Positions 1 to 6,881 of a DNA stretch of 26,170 bases are shown here, piece by piece (position 1 is the first letter of the stretch; each line of letters opens with the position of its first letter). A program made the position numbers and the translations under genes. The notes below the pieces were generated by a model. That model ran no database searches. It saw nothing but the letters and a program-made list of their open reading frames with translations, and was not told the DNA's origin. This DNA comes from SpSt-600 sp042408195 (GTDB lineage: Bacteria; Chloroflexota; Anaerolineae; SpSt-600), in NCBI GenBank assembly GCA_042408195.1, contig JBHOQL010000075.1, positions 1 to 26,170 on the forward strand. The letters run 5' to 3'.

Positions 1-75
1 GGTGAAGAAGAAAGCGATCGGCTCCCGAATGTAAAGTTTTACTTTCACCAATGAGAGCTTCAAAAGTCCGCGCAC
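1..75 (-). CDS. ABC-2 type transporter permease, N-terminal fragment (cut by window edge)
   Basis: Only the first 25 codons are inside the window. They read from a GTG at 75-73 as VRGLLKLSLVKVKLYIREP followed by IAFFFT. A short basic helix with REP just before the first membrane segment is typical of ABC-2 permease N-termini. A GGAGGG ribosome site lies at 84-79, just after the ATPase stop codon (87-85), so the two genes are translationally coupled. The protein would be the membrane partner of the ATPase encoded upstream. The fragment is too short to name a substrate, and a downstream TTG start is also possible. Confidence 0.6.
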   Translation of the reverse strand, partial: MRGLLKLSLVKVKLYIREPIAFFFT

Positions 76-84
76 AAACCCTCC

Positions 85-999
85 TCAATCCCTCATTTCT
101 CGCCCCGTAAGGGCCAGGAACACGTCTTCCAGTGAGGGTTGCTCAGTGCGCAAATCTAAGAAGCGAACCCTCATCTCTTCCAGGGAGTTTATCAGCTCTC
201 CCACAAATCTATCACCCTGGCCATAGACTATAACCCTCTCCCCAATCCGCTCCACCCGAGTTACCCTCGGTACCTGGCGGAGCTTTCCTTCATCGAAAGG
301 CTCATGGACGGTGAATATCACCCTCTGCTCGGCCCCGAGGGAACGGATGAGGTTCTCTGGAGTGTCCAGAGCGATGATTTTCCCGTGGTCTATGATCGCC
401 ACCCTGTCGCAGAGTCTCTCAGCTTCTTCCATATAATGAGTGGTGAGGAAAACCGTTTTGCCCCGGTTCCGTATTTCCCTCACCAGGTCCCAGGTGGCCC
501 GACGAGCCTGCGGGTCAAGCCCCGTGGTCAATTCGTCAAGAAAGACGATTTCCGGGTCATTAACCAAGGCCAAAGCTATGAAGAGGCGCCTCTTCTGACC
601 TCCTGATAGGGTTTCAAAGTAAGCGTCTCGCCTATCGGCCAGACCCAATTGTTCCAAGAGGGGAAACCAGTTCACGCGGCGCCGATAGAAAGAGGAGAAA
701 AGGTCCATAGCTTCCCATACCTTTAAGCGGTCGGGCAAGGAGGCCTCTTGAAGCTGGATGCCGATTCGCTGCCGCAGTTCGTAACCCTGGCGCTGCGGGT
801 CGAGTCCCAGGACCCGGATGGTTCCTCGGTCAGGGCGGCGCAATCCCTCCACACACTCAATCGTAGAGGTCTTCCCTGCCCCGTTCGGCCCCACCATGCC
901 GAATATTTCCCCTTCTTCCACTTGGAAAGAGATGCCGTTAACGGCGCGCACGGGGCCATAGTATTTATGCAGATCCGTTACCTCTATAACGAACGCCAT
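85..999 (-). CDS. ABC transporter ATP-binding protein (ABC-2 / drug or lipid exporter type)
   Basis: This is a cytoplasmic ATPase of about 304 residues that powers an exporter. It carries Walker A (GPNGAGKT), signature LSGGQKRR, Walker B ending in FLDELTTGLDP and the switch histidine in TTHYMEEAE. The Walker B proline of the usual LDEP is Leu here. A C-terminal extension of about 80 residues after the nucleotide-binding domain ends in PSLEDVFLALTGRE, the classic tail of CcmA/NatA/DrrA-like exporter ATPases. The GTG at 1005 is in frame, but the ATG at 999-997 has the better-spaced AGGTG ribosome site and gives the usual start. The gene is 13 nt downstream of the bactofilin-like gene and directly upstream of a permease, so it is the fourth gene of an ECF-sigma-led operon. 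Substrate unknown; an envelope component or toxic compound is inferred. Confidence 0.93.
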   Translation of the reverse strand: MAFVIEVTDLHKYYGPVRAVNGISFQVEEGEIFGMVGPNGAGKTSTIECVEGLRRPDRGTIRVLGLDPQRQGYELRQRIGIQLQEASLPDRLKVWEAMDLFSSFYRRRVNWFPLLEQLGLADRRDAYFETLSGGQKRRLFIALALVNDPEIVFLDELTTGLDPQARRATWDLVREIRNRGKTVFLTTHYMEEAERLCDRVAIIDHGKIIALDTPENLIRSLGAEQRVIFTVHEPFDEGKLRQVPRVTRVERIGERVIVYGQGDRFVGELINSLEEMRVRFLDLRTEQPSLEDVFLALTGREMRD

Positions 1000-1012
1000 T
1001 TTCACCTACCAA

Positions 1013-2320
1013 TCAGGATTGACTTACAGCTGAAGGAGGCGCTTCTTTGGATGCCTCCCTTGCCCAGAGCCAAAATGACCCGAGGCCTGCCACTGAAGCA
1101 ATTGCGGACAGGATTCCTCCCAAGATGGGGACGGAGGTCACCAGCACCAGAATGAAGACCCCCAGGAGCATGGGCCACCACCTGCTTTCCGCAGCGCGGC
1201 TCCGGAAGGCCTGCAGGATCGCCACACCAACGGCTAAGCCCACCAGAATCATGGCCACGTAGGACAAGGCCAACCTCATGCTCAGAAAGCCTGCAGCTCC
1301 AGCAGTCAGACCCGCGAAGAAAGTCCACCCAGCAAGGTCCTTTATGGTCACCAACCTGAGCAGCAGGCTTATTACTAACACAACCACCAGCAGAAGAGCT
1401 AAGAGCAACAGGAACATTACCAGGGTTACTATACCCCACCCGAAACTCGGCAGGGGCTTTGACTTTATTTCTTCAGCCAATTGCCTGGCCCCTTTTGGGG
1501 CTACAAGGAGCATAAGAGCCCCTACGATCAGGAGACTTACAAGATAGCGCAGGCGATCAAGTCCCCACCTTATCGCCCTGACACGGAAAGGGGGCACTGC
1601 CTTCGCGGGAGGTTCATACTTCCTAAATTCCACTTTGCCTCCCACTGTGCTCGGGGGCACTGGCAACTCTTCCCGAGCAATATAGCGCAAATTCCCTCCG
1701 ATGCGAGCCTTTTTGTCAATGGTAAGGCCGGGGGGAACTTGAGGGACGGTGGGCATACCAGGATAGAAGGGAAAACCTGGCGGTAGGTCTCCCCTACCTG
1801 CCTCTCTCAAATCTACTTCGGCATTGCCACCGACATAACCCGTCAGCTTTAGGCCATTGCCGGCAAACCAGAGGTTGCGACCCACATCGCCGGCTATGTG
1901 ACTTTGGTAGCCGAAAAAGAGGAAATCCTGGCCGAGCCGGCCGACAATTTCAGAACTGAAGCCGGCTCCTATGAAATCGCCCCCTACCTCCCCTCCCACC
2001 GAGAGGGCGTACCCGCCAGCTACCATGTCGTCAATAACCTTGCCCCAGACCTCTATGGTCTGGCCAGCGGCGTAGAGGTCACCTTCCACCACCCCTGTTT
2101 CTTCAATGACGATTTTCTGCCCGGCAACCACCAGGTCGCCCTTAATCGTACCTTTAACGATGACCTCTCTGGCGCCAACGTAAAGGTCATCATCAACGAC
2201 TTCCCCCTTTTCAATGACGACCCTCTCTTCTCCTCGAACCTCAAAGGCGAACACAGAATAAAAGCTCAGGCCGAGGATTAAGAAAGTAGCAATGATTGCA
2301 ATCGCTTTATACCATTTCAT
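1013..2320 (-). CDS. Membrane protein with secreted bactofilin-like beta-helical domain
   Basis: The 435-residue protein begins with a signal peptide or anchor (residues 4-25). It continues with about 130 residues of repeating hydrophobic/Gly turns (DDDLYVGA, GDLVVAGQ, GDLYAAGQ, GDFIGAG) typical of polymer-forming bactofilin/cytoskeletal beta-helix repeats. A Pro-rich linker follows, then at least four transmembrane helices (about 260-425). Unlike cytoplasmic bactofilins, the beta-helix is predicted outside the membrane. The ATG at 2320 has an AAGGAGGTGG site and overlaps the end of the anti-sigma gene by 14 nt, so expression is coupled. Proteins of this shape are known near ECF sigma/anti-sigma pairs; a role in envelope integrity or stress sensing is inferred. 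No enzymatic motif is visible. Confidence 0.75.
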   Translation of the reverse strand: MKWYKAIAIIATFLILGLSFYSVFAFEVRGEERVVIEKGEVVDDDLYVGAREVIVKGTIKGDLVVAGQKIVIEETGVVEGDLYAAGQTIEVWGKVIDDMVAGGYALSVGGEVGGDFIGAGFSSEIVGRLGQDFLFFGYQSHIAGDVGRNLWFAGNGLKLTGYVGGNAEVDLREAGRGDLPPGFPFYPGMPTVPQVPPGLTIDKKARIGGNLRYIAREELPVPPSTVGGKVEFRKYEPPAKAVPPFRVRAIRWGLDRLRYLVSLLIVGALMLLVAPKGARQLAEEIKSKPLPSFGWGIVTLVMFLLLLALLLVVVLVISLLLRLVTIKDLAGWTFFAGLTAGAAGFLSMRLALSYVAMILVGLAVGVAILQAFRSRAAESRWWPMLLGVFILVLVTSVPILGGILSAIASVAGLGSFWLWAREASKEAPPSAVSQS

Positions 2321-2819
2321 GTCTTATCCACCTCCTTGTAAGATATGTCAAAACCGCCAGGAAGGTCAGCAAGGCTGCAGAAATATAAGGGGCAAGATTG
2401 GAAAGGCACAGAGCTATCTCCAGAAGCAATTCCAGAAGCTCCCTGAAGTGCCACAGCCAGGTTATGGTCATTTCTAGAAGAACTTTGACGGTAGTAAGAA
2501 GGGGCCATATTTTCAAAGCTAGCAAGAGCAAAGAGATGATAACTATCCCTGCAGCGGAACAGGTAAGAAAAGGGATTGCCGCAATCCTGAGAAGACTCCT
2601 CAGGGTCATTTCCCTTTTGAGGGATGCCATCACTTTGGCCTTTAGATCCGGGGGGACATCGGCGAATGGAGCACCACTGAGTAGAGAGTGAATTGCCTGG
2701 AGAGCTTTCCATTGGGCAAAGCAGCTTTCGCAGCAGGCCAAATGCAGAGAAAGCTCGGGAGCAGGAGAGCCCTCTACAGCCTCGGCCAATTTCTCAAGCA
2801 CTTCCTGGCAAGAAATCAA
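2307..2819 (-). CDS. Membrane-bound zinc-finger anti-sigma factor
   Basis: The protein of about 170 residues has a short cytoplasmic N-terminus with a zinc-binding anti-sigma motif (Cys4, then His26-x3-Cys30-x2-Cys33 in SLHLACCESC). Two or three hydrophobic segments follow (about residues 75-98, 105-128 and 138-158). It should bind and inhibit the ECF sigma factor encoded just upstream until a membrane signal releases it. An upstream GTG at 2828 lies against the AAAGGAGG site and is too close. The TTG at 2819-2817 is about 9 nt away and overlaps the sigma stop codon as TTGA, so I chose it. This arrangement allows tightly coupled, near-stoichiometric synthesis of the pair. The signal sensed is unknown. 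Confidence 0.82.
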   Translation of the reverse strand: MISCQEVLEKLAEAVEGSPAPELSLHLACCESCFAQWKALQAIHSLLSGAPFADVPPDLKAKVMASLKREMTLRSLLRIAAIPFLTCSAAGIVIISLLLLALKIWPLLTTVKVLLEMTITWLWHFRELLELLLEIALCLSNLAPYISAALLTFLAVLTYLTRRWIRHEMV

Positions 2820-3349
2820 AGCTGCCACCCTCCTTTTCTGAGCTCATCCGCCAGACGAAGCCTTGCTCTATAGAGTCTAGCCTTAACAGCCTCCTCCCCA
2901 AGCCCGACTATTTCCCCTACTTCGCTGCAGGTAAATCCGTACCAGTATTTCAAGACCACGATAGCCCTATCCACCCCCTCAAGCTTATCCAGCAGTTCCT
3001 GGACTTCTGCCCCCTCGGGATCAGAGTTCTGGCTCTGGCATCTGGCCAGGATTGAAGCCTCCTTAAGAGCTTTTCGCTCCCTGTTACGCTGGCGGAGGAG
3101 ATCTATGGAAAGGTTGTAGGTTATGGAGAGAATCCACCGGACAAAGGGCCTTTTGGAATCGTAAAAACCGAGGTTCCTGAAAGCACGGAGGAAAGTTTCC
3201 TGGGCCACATCCCTGGCGTCCTCCGGATTCCCCAGTAAACGGAAAGCTAAATTGTACACAGCTCCCTCGCAAGTTTTAACGATTTCCTCAAAGGCTTCAA
3301 CCTCCCCGAGGAGGGTCCGCCTTATCGCAAAGTTTAAATCTACCTGCAT
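2816..3349 (-). CDS. ECF-family RNA polymerase sigma factor (sigma-70 superfamily, SigW/RpoE-like)
   Basis: The protein has 177 residues, the usual ECF size. Region 2 is visible at about residues 15-85 (AFEEIVKTCEGAVYNLAFRL, then DARDVAQETFLRAFRNL and RPFVRWILSITYNLSIDLLR). A linker follows, then region 4 at about 115-172 with the helix-turn-helix TCSEVGEIVGLGEEAVKARL. It directs RNA polymerase to a stress regulon. It starts at ATG 3349 and is the first gene of an operon with its anti-sigma factor, a bactofilin-like protein and an ABC exporter. ECF factors usually autoregulate, and a possible ECF-type promoter is listed just upstream. The regulon and stimulus cannot be read from the window. 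Confidence 0.93.
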   Translation of the reverse strand: MQVDLNFAIRRTLLGEVEAFEEIVKTCEGAVYNLAFRLLGNPEDARDVAQETFLRAFRNLGFYDSKRPFVRWILSITYNLSIDLLRQRNRERKALKEASILARCQSQNSDPEGAEVQELLDKLEGVDRAIVVLKYWYGFTCSEVGEIVGLGEEAVKARLYRARLRLADELRKGGWQL

Positions 3350-3372
3350 GGAGGTTTCTTCCTAATAAAATA

Positions 3373-3399
3373 TACGAACGGGATAGAGCAGGGGTTACA
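3373..3399 (-). promoter_or_regulatory. Possible ECF-type promoter upstream of the sigma factor operon
   Basis: On the minus strand TGTAAC (3399-3394) is followed after 17 nt by CGTA (3376-3373), 24 nt before the sigma-factor ATG. This resembles the AAC ... CGT layout of ECF-dependent promoters (for example the SigW type TGAAAC-N16-CGTA) but differs at one base and one spacer position. It would fit autoregulation. It could be chance. Confidence 0.3.
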
Positions 3400-3500
3400 C
3401 GCAGATTAAGCAGACGAAAGGAAAACCCCAAGAGCTGGTTTATCCAGAGTGCGAAACAGCTCAGCAGCTACGCCTTATACCGGGGTGTCCTTTGCTGCCC

Positions 3501-4100
3501 TTAAAGGGAGATTTTCCTCGGTCTGGTACGGCACTTCTCTGCGGTGATTATGGCCGTTATCTTTCGGACGGCCTCGTCCAAGTAGCCATCGGCGTTGACT
3601 ACTACATAGTCAAACTCGCTCAGGCTCTTCATTTCCTCCCGGGCCTTTTCTAGCCTGAGCTTCAGAGCCTTTTCATCTTCTGTATGGCGAGCTTCAAGCC
3701 TGCGCACTAGTTCTTCTTCTGAGGAAGGCACAAGGAAGATTAAGACGGCTTCAGGGATGAGGCGCCGGATAGTTCTGGCCCCCTGTACATCTACCCTCAT
3801 TATCACGTCTTTGCCGCTTTCAAGGGCCTTTTTCACCTGCTCTTTGGGAACCCCGTAGCGATAACCGTAAACCACTGCGTTCTCAATGAACCCATCCCTT
3901 CTGAGGAGGTCCTCAAATTCCTCCTCTGAAACAAATATGTAGTCCTTACCGCTCACTTCTCCGGGACGGGGCGGGCGTGTAGTCATCGTAACAACGAAAT
4001 GGAAGGGGAAACCAAGTTCCTTCATCCTCTGGATTACGCTGTCCTTCCCAGCTCCAGAGGGACCAGATATTACGATGAGAAGGGGTGTTTCTTGGTCCAC
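3501..4100 (-). CDS. gmk: Guanylate kinase
   Basis: This cytoplasmic enzyme converts GMP and ATP to GDP and ADP in purine nucleotide synthesis. The P-loop GPSGAGKDS and the GMP-binding segment TTRPPRPGEVSGKDY followed by FVSEEEF are present. The lid/partner regions ENAVVYGYRYGVPKEQV and RVDVQGARTIRR are also present, and the C-terminus matches the family (about 199 residues). An in-frame TTG at 4139 would overlap the glycosyltransferase gene. The GTG at 4100 is preceded by AGAGAGGAG at suitable spacing, lies 13 nt after the upstream stop and gives the normal N-terminus (MDQETPLLIVISGPSG), so it is preferred. It is the third gene of the unit with the Mth938-domain protein and the glycosyltransferase; no functional link between them is obvious. 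Confidence 0.93.
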   Translation of the reverse strand: MDQETPLLIVISGPSGAGKDSVIQRMKELGFPFHFVVTMTTRPPRPGEVSGKDYIFVSEEEFEDLLRRDGFIENAVVYGYRYGVPKEQVKKALESGKDVIMRVDVQGARTIRRLIPEAVLIFLVPSSEEELVRRLEARHTEDEKALKLRLEKAREEMKSLSEFDYVVVNADGYLDEAVRKITAIITAEKCRTRPRKISL

Positions 4101-4113
4101 GGCCTTCTCCTCT

Positions 4114-5238
4114 CTAAGAAAGGCGGCGGGCTTTTTCAATAATTAAAGAAACAATTTCCACAGAGGCGCGAGGGTTAGCCAGTTTGAGTGCTCTATCCCT
4201 CATTTCCTCTAGAACCCCAGGGTTTGCAAGCCAACTTTCCAGGATCGCTACCGCCCTATCGGGGGTAGGGGCAAAGGTCCCTATCCCATTGTTCACTACG
4301 AAACCCACATTGCCACTCTCCTGACCGGGGACGAAATCAATCAACAGCAGGGGCACTCCCACATTTATAGCCTCATATATGGTTCCGGGGCCTGCCTTCG
4401 TCAACACGATGTCCGAAGCCTGCATCAGGAGGGGGACAAAATCCACAAAGCCGTATATGCGACAAGGGATTTTCCAGTCCATCCGCTCCAAAGCCTTGCG
4501 CAGGCTTTTGTTCCTGCCAGTTACTACAAGAAGCTGGACTGGAAGGGAGGCACGGTTCAATGCCACAGCCACGGGAAAAATCTTCCCCATCCCTTCCCCG
4601 CCTCCCATCAGGAGCAGGACAGGCATATCTTCTCGGAGACCGAGGTCCCTTTTAGCAGCCTTTTTATCCTCGGGGGGATAGAAGCGTGAGCTGACAGGAA
4701 AACCTTTTAGGTGAATTTTGTGGGGGGGGATGCCTGCTTTGATGGCCATGTCCATGGCTTCAGGTGTGGGGACAAAGCAGGCATCAACTCCAGGGTAAAA
4801 CCAGGCAAGGGGTGTAGTGATCAAGTCCAAAACCACAGTAGCGAAGAAACCATCCCATCCTATTTCCCGGAAAACTCTAACCGGGACCACGTTGGAGAAA
4901 TGGTGCGCTGAGATCGCCACATCTGGCCAGTAATCCTCAACAAGTCTGAGCAAAGCCCCGCGGGTCAGAGGGGTAAAGAAGCTGAACACGAAGTTTAGGA
5001 ACCAACTCCTCTGAGCAAGATGCCAGCCACTGGACCAGAGCCAAGGAGTATATGTGACCAGAAAGCGATAAGAACCGCCGGCTTTGTTCAAGGGGAAAGG
5101 GAGAAGGTGGAATACCTCTATGAAGTGAATTTGCCACCTGCCAGGCTCAAGGGCTTCAAAGGCTTCCTTCAAGGCAACGGATGCGCTCCTATGGCCTCCT
5201 CCAGAATCGGATATGAAAATGATCGCTCTTTTCCCCAC
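4114..5238 (-). CDS. MGDG-synthase-like glycosyltransferase (GT28 family)
   Basis: The protein of about 374 residues has the two-domain layout of monogalactosyldiacylglycerol synthases and processive diacylglycerol glucosyltransferases. The N-terminal acceptor domain starts FISDSGGGHRSASVALKEAF, the Gly-rich loop of this family. The C-terminal GT28 domain has LLLMGGGEGMGK and the donor-binding segment LTKAGPGTIYEAINVGVPLL. It probably transfers a sugar from a nucleotide donor to diacylglycerol or another lipid at the inner face of the membrane. The open frame extends to 5340, into the upstream gene. GTG 5238 has a GAGGGGAAGG ribosome site, lies 14 nt after the upstream stop and gives the family N-terminus, so it was chosen. 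Exact sugar and acceptor are not predictable. Confidence 0.85.
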   Translation of the reverse strand: MGKRAIIFISDSGGGHRSASVALKEAFEALEPGRWQIHFIEVFHLLPFPLNKAGGSYRFLVTYTPWLWSSGWHLAQRSWFLNFVFSFFTPLTRGALLRLVEDYWPDVAISAHHFSNVVPVRVFREIGWDGFFATVVLDLITTPLAWFYPGVDACFVPTPEAMDMAIKAGIPPHKIHLKGFPVSSRFYPPEDKKAAKRDLGLREDMPVLLLMGGGEGMGKIFPVAVALNRASLPVQLLVVTGRNKSLRKALERMDWKIPCRIYGFVDFVPLLMQASDIVLTKAGPGTIYEAINVGVPLLLIDFVPGQESGNVGFVVNNGIGTFAPTPDRAVAILESWLANPGVLEEMRDRALKLANPRASVEIVSLIIEKARRLS

Positions 5239-5252
5239 GAAATACCTTCCCC

Positions 5253-5594
5253 TCAGCAGGTAAGGTGGAGGGCAGCTACAACCTTCTTGCCCTCTTTCAG
5301 AAGCTGGTTGTAAACCTTCCAAGCTTCTCCAGTCCTGCAAGCCACTACTTTTATCCCGTTCTCTTCAAGGTATTTGATGGTCTCCTTAGGGACTTCCATG
5401 AGGCCGGAGTAACCCGTGCCCACCACCAGGATTTCCGGTTTTGCCTGCACCACATCCCAGAGGTCCACCGGTGAAAGCCTGTGACCTTCCTCTCTCCACC
5501 ATTCTGAATCAACCCGATCAGGGTATATTATGACGTCAGAATGGTAGCTTTTCCCTGCAATGACGATATGGCCGAATTCGTAGTGTTCAATCAT
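5253..5594 (-). CDS. Mth938/NDUFAF3-like domain protein (DUF498)
   Basis: This is a 113-residue soluble protein of the Mth938-like fold. Visible family features are the N-terminal strand YEFGHIVIAGKSYHSDVIIYPD, the core PEILVVGTGYSGLMEVPKE and the closing strand EENGIKVVACRTGEAWKVYNQL. Relatives include eukaryotic NDUFAF3 and AAMDC, and bacterial members have no agreed biochemical role. The ATG at 5594 follows a GGGGAGGT ribosome site. It is the first gene of the unit with the glycosyltransferase and gmk, behind a plausible promoter. Family membership is fairly sure; function is unknown. Confidence 0.8.
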   Translation of the reverse strand: MIEHYEFGHIVIAGKSYHSDVIIYPDRVDSEWWREEGHRLSPVDLWDVVQAKPEILVVGTGYSGLMEVPKETIKYLEENGIKVVACRTGEAWKVYNQLLKEGKKVVAALHLTC

Positions 5595-5633
5595 TGTTGA
5601 TACCTCCCCGCAGCCGTAAAGGCTTTCTACCCA

Positions 5634-5663
5634 ATTATAGAACGTGGAACAAATTTAATGCAA
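5634..5663 (-). promoter_or_regulatory. Candidate sigma-70 promoter for the 5594-3501 gene unit
   Basis: On the minus strand TTGCAT (5663-5658) and a perfect TATAAT (5639-5634) are separated by 18 nt. The -10 lies about 40 nt before the start codon of the Mth938-domain gene. The -35 is weak. The position upstream of the first gene of the unit supports it. Confidence 0.5.
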
Positions 5664-6004
5664 CGTGTGAAACTCCCCCGCCCAGCTTTGGCGATTCGGT
5701 TTGCTCCGAGATAAACTCCTGTTTACCCTTGCCAGCTCTGGGTCTGCCTGGTTGAAAATTCTAATGCTCCCTCTTCCGTCTCTCGCCGAGCATTCCCAAG
5801 TCCACCTGGGAGGGAGGTCCGCTTTCCACCTCTAGTTTAGTCCACCACTGCTAGCTCCAGATTTGCCCAAATAACCAGCTCCTGAACTTGCCCCGATGCT
5901 TTCCGTAGGCCTAAGGTTCGCCCCGATGCGCCGGCTTAAAGCCTTCAAGAGTTGGCTGGTACCGTTGAACAGCACTCCTCCCTTCTCCGTTAACGAATTG
6001 TCTT
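5664..6004. other. Non-coding stretch between the FAD-subunit gene and the Mth938 gene
   Basis: About 340 bases with no convincing gene. It holds a 10-bp direct repeat GCCCCGATGC at 5890-5899 and 5920-5929 and a hairpin at 5794-5811 (TCCCAAG/CCTGGGA, loop TCCA) without a T-run. The minus strand has an open stretch just downstream of the FAD-subunit gene that reads with a loose 10-residue period (RIGANLRPTE, SIGASSGAGY, LGKSGASSGG). This may be a decayed coding remnant or chance. Confidence 0.5.
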
Positions 6005-6877
6005 CTATTTTGTGGGGGTAATGGGAATAGAAGCTTCTATGAGGGCCCGGCGGACGAGGACTCTGACCATATCTTTGCGGTACTCGGCTGAGCCTCGCAG
6101 GAGGCTGGAACGAGGTTGAGCTTCATCCTGGGCCAAGCGGGCAGCCTCTTCTATGCTCTCAAGAGAGAGGGAAGAGCCCTTCAGAAACTCCTCAGCTTTC
6201 CGCGCTCTAAAAGGCACCGGAGCTACAGGACCTATAGCGATGGCTGCCTTGGTGAAACGGTCTCCTCCCCAGCCCACCACCACCCCCACGTTCAGGATCG
6301 GCAGGATAAGAGCACGGCGCCGGGCGAGCCTTTGGAAAGAGGAGCCTTCATTTTCACCCAGGGGGCGGAAACGCACTGCTCTCACCAATTCATTGCATGG
6401 ATTTATGCAACATTCCCCCACATTTCTGTGGAACTCAGTGACTGGTATCCAGCGAGCCCCTTCCTTGTTAACCACTTCTACTTCAGCATCCAGGGCCACA
6501 AGAGCGATGACAGAATCGGCTGCAGGCATGGCGTTGACCAAGTTGCCACCGATAGTCCCCACGTTCCGGATCTGGAGAGAACCGATGCTCCGACAGGCTC
6601 TGGCTAAGAGAGCCGCTTTCGCCTGAATCAAGGGGGACTCCGCTACCTCCTGGTGCGTAGTGGTAGCTCCAATCCATATGTAACCGTCCTCTTCTCTTAT
6701 GCCTCTGAGCTGGGGAATGCGCGTTATGTCAACAAGAACTCTGGCCTCTACTTCACCCCTCTTGAGCTGAAGGACCAAGTCAGTCCCACCAGCTATTATG
6801 CGTGCTTCTCCACCGTAGCGCTCCAGAATTTCCAAGGCCTCCTCTACGGTGCGGGGGAAATGGTACTCTTCTACCAT
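6005..6877 (-). CDS. FAD-binding subunit of a molybdenum hydroxylase (xanthine / CO dehydrogenase medium-subunit family)
   Basis: The 290-residue protein matches CoxM/XdhB-type FAD subunits. It has the N-terminal FAD motif IIAGGTDLVLQLK (about residues 27-39), the second motif NVGTIGGNLVNAMPAADS (about 105-122) and the C-terminal CODH flavoprotein domain. In known enzymes this subunit passes electrons from a 2Fe-2S subunit to NAD or another acceptor and works with a molybdopterin large subunit. Neither partner is encoded in this window, so it is an orphan here. The ATG at 6877 lies 4 nt after the tsaD stop, with the ribosome site AAGGAGGT inside the end of tsaD, so the two are cotranslated. 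It may serve a distant large subunit or have been repurposed; the physiological substrate is unknown. Confidence 0.88.
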   Translation of the reverse strand: MVEEYHFPRTVEEALEILERYGGEARIIAGGTDLVLQLKRGEVEARVLVDITRIPQLRGIREEDGYIWIGATTTHQEVAESPLIQAKAALLARACRSIGSLQIRNVGTIGGNLVNAMPAADSVIALVALDAEVEVVNKEGARWIPVTEFHRNVGECCINPCNELVRAVRFRPLGENEGSSFQRLARRRALILPILNVGVVVGWGGDRFTKAAIAIGPVAPVPFRARKAEEFLKGSSLSLESIEEAARLAQDEAQPRSSLLRGSAEYRKDMVRVLVRRALIEASIPITPTK

Positions 6878-6881
6878 CCTG

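Noticed and set aside
3404..3470. Terminator after gmk
   Set aside because: Only weak, interrupted pairings (GAGCTG/CAGCTC) were found on the minus strand with a short TTTT tail. Not convincing enough to list.
4101..4139. Longer guanylate kinase starting at TTG 4139
   Set aside because: This start lies inside the glycosyltransferase gene without a ribosome site, while GTG 4100 has a good site and gives the normal N-terminus.
5794..5811. Intrinsic terminator after the FAD-subunit gene
   Set aside because: The hairpin has no T-run on either strand, so termination is unlikely.
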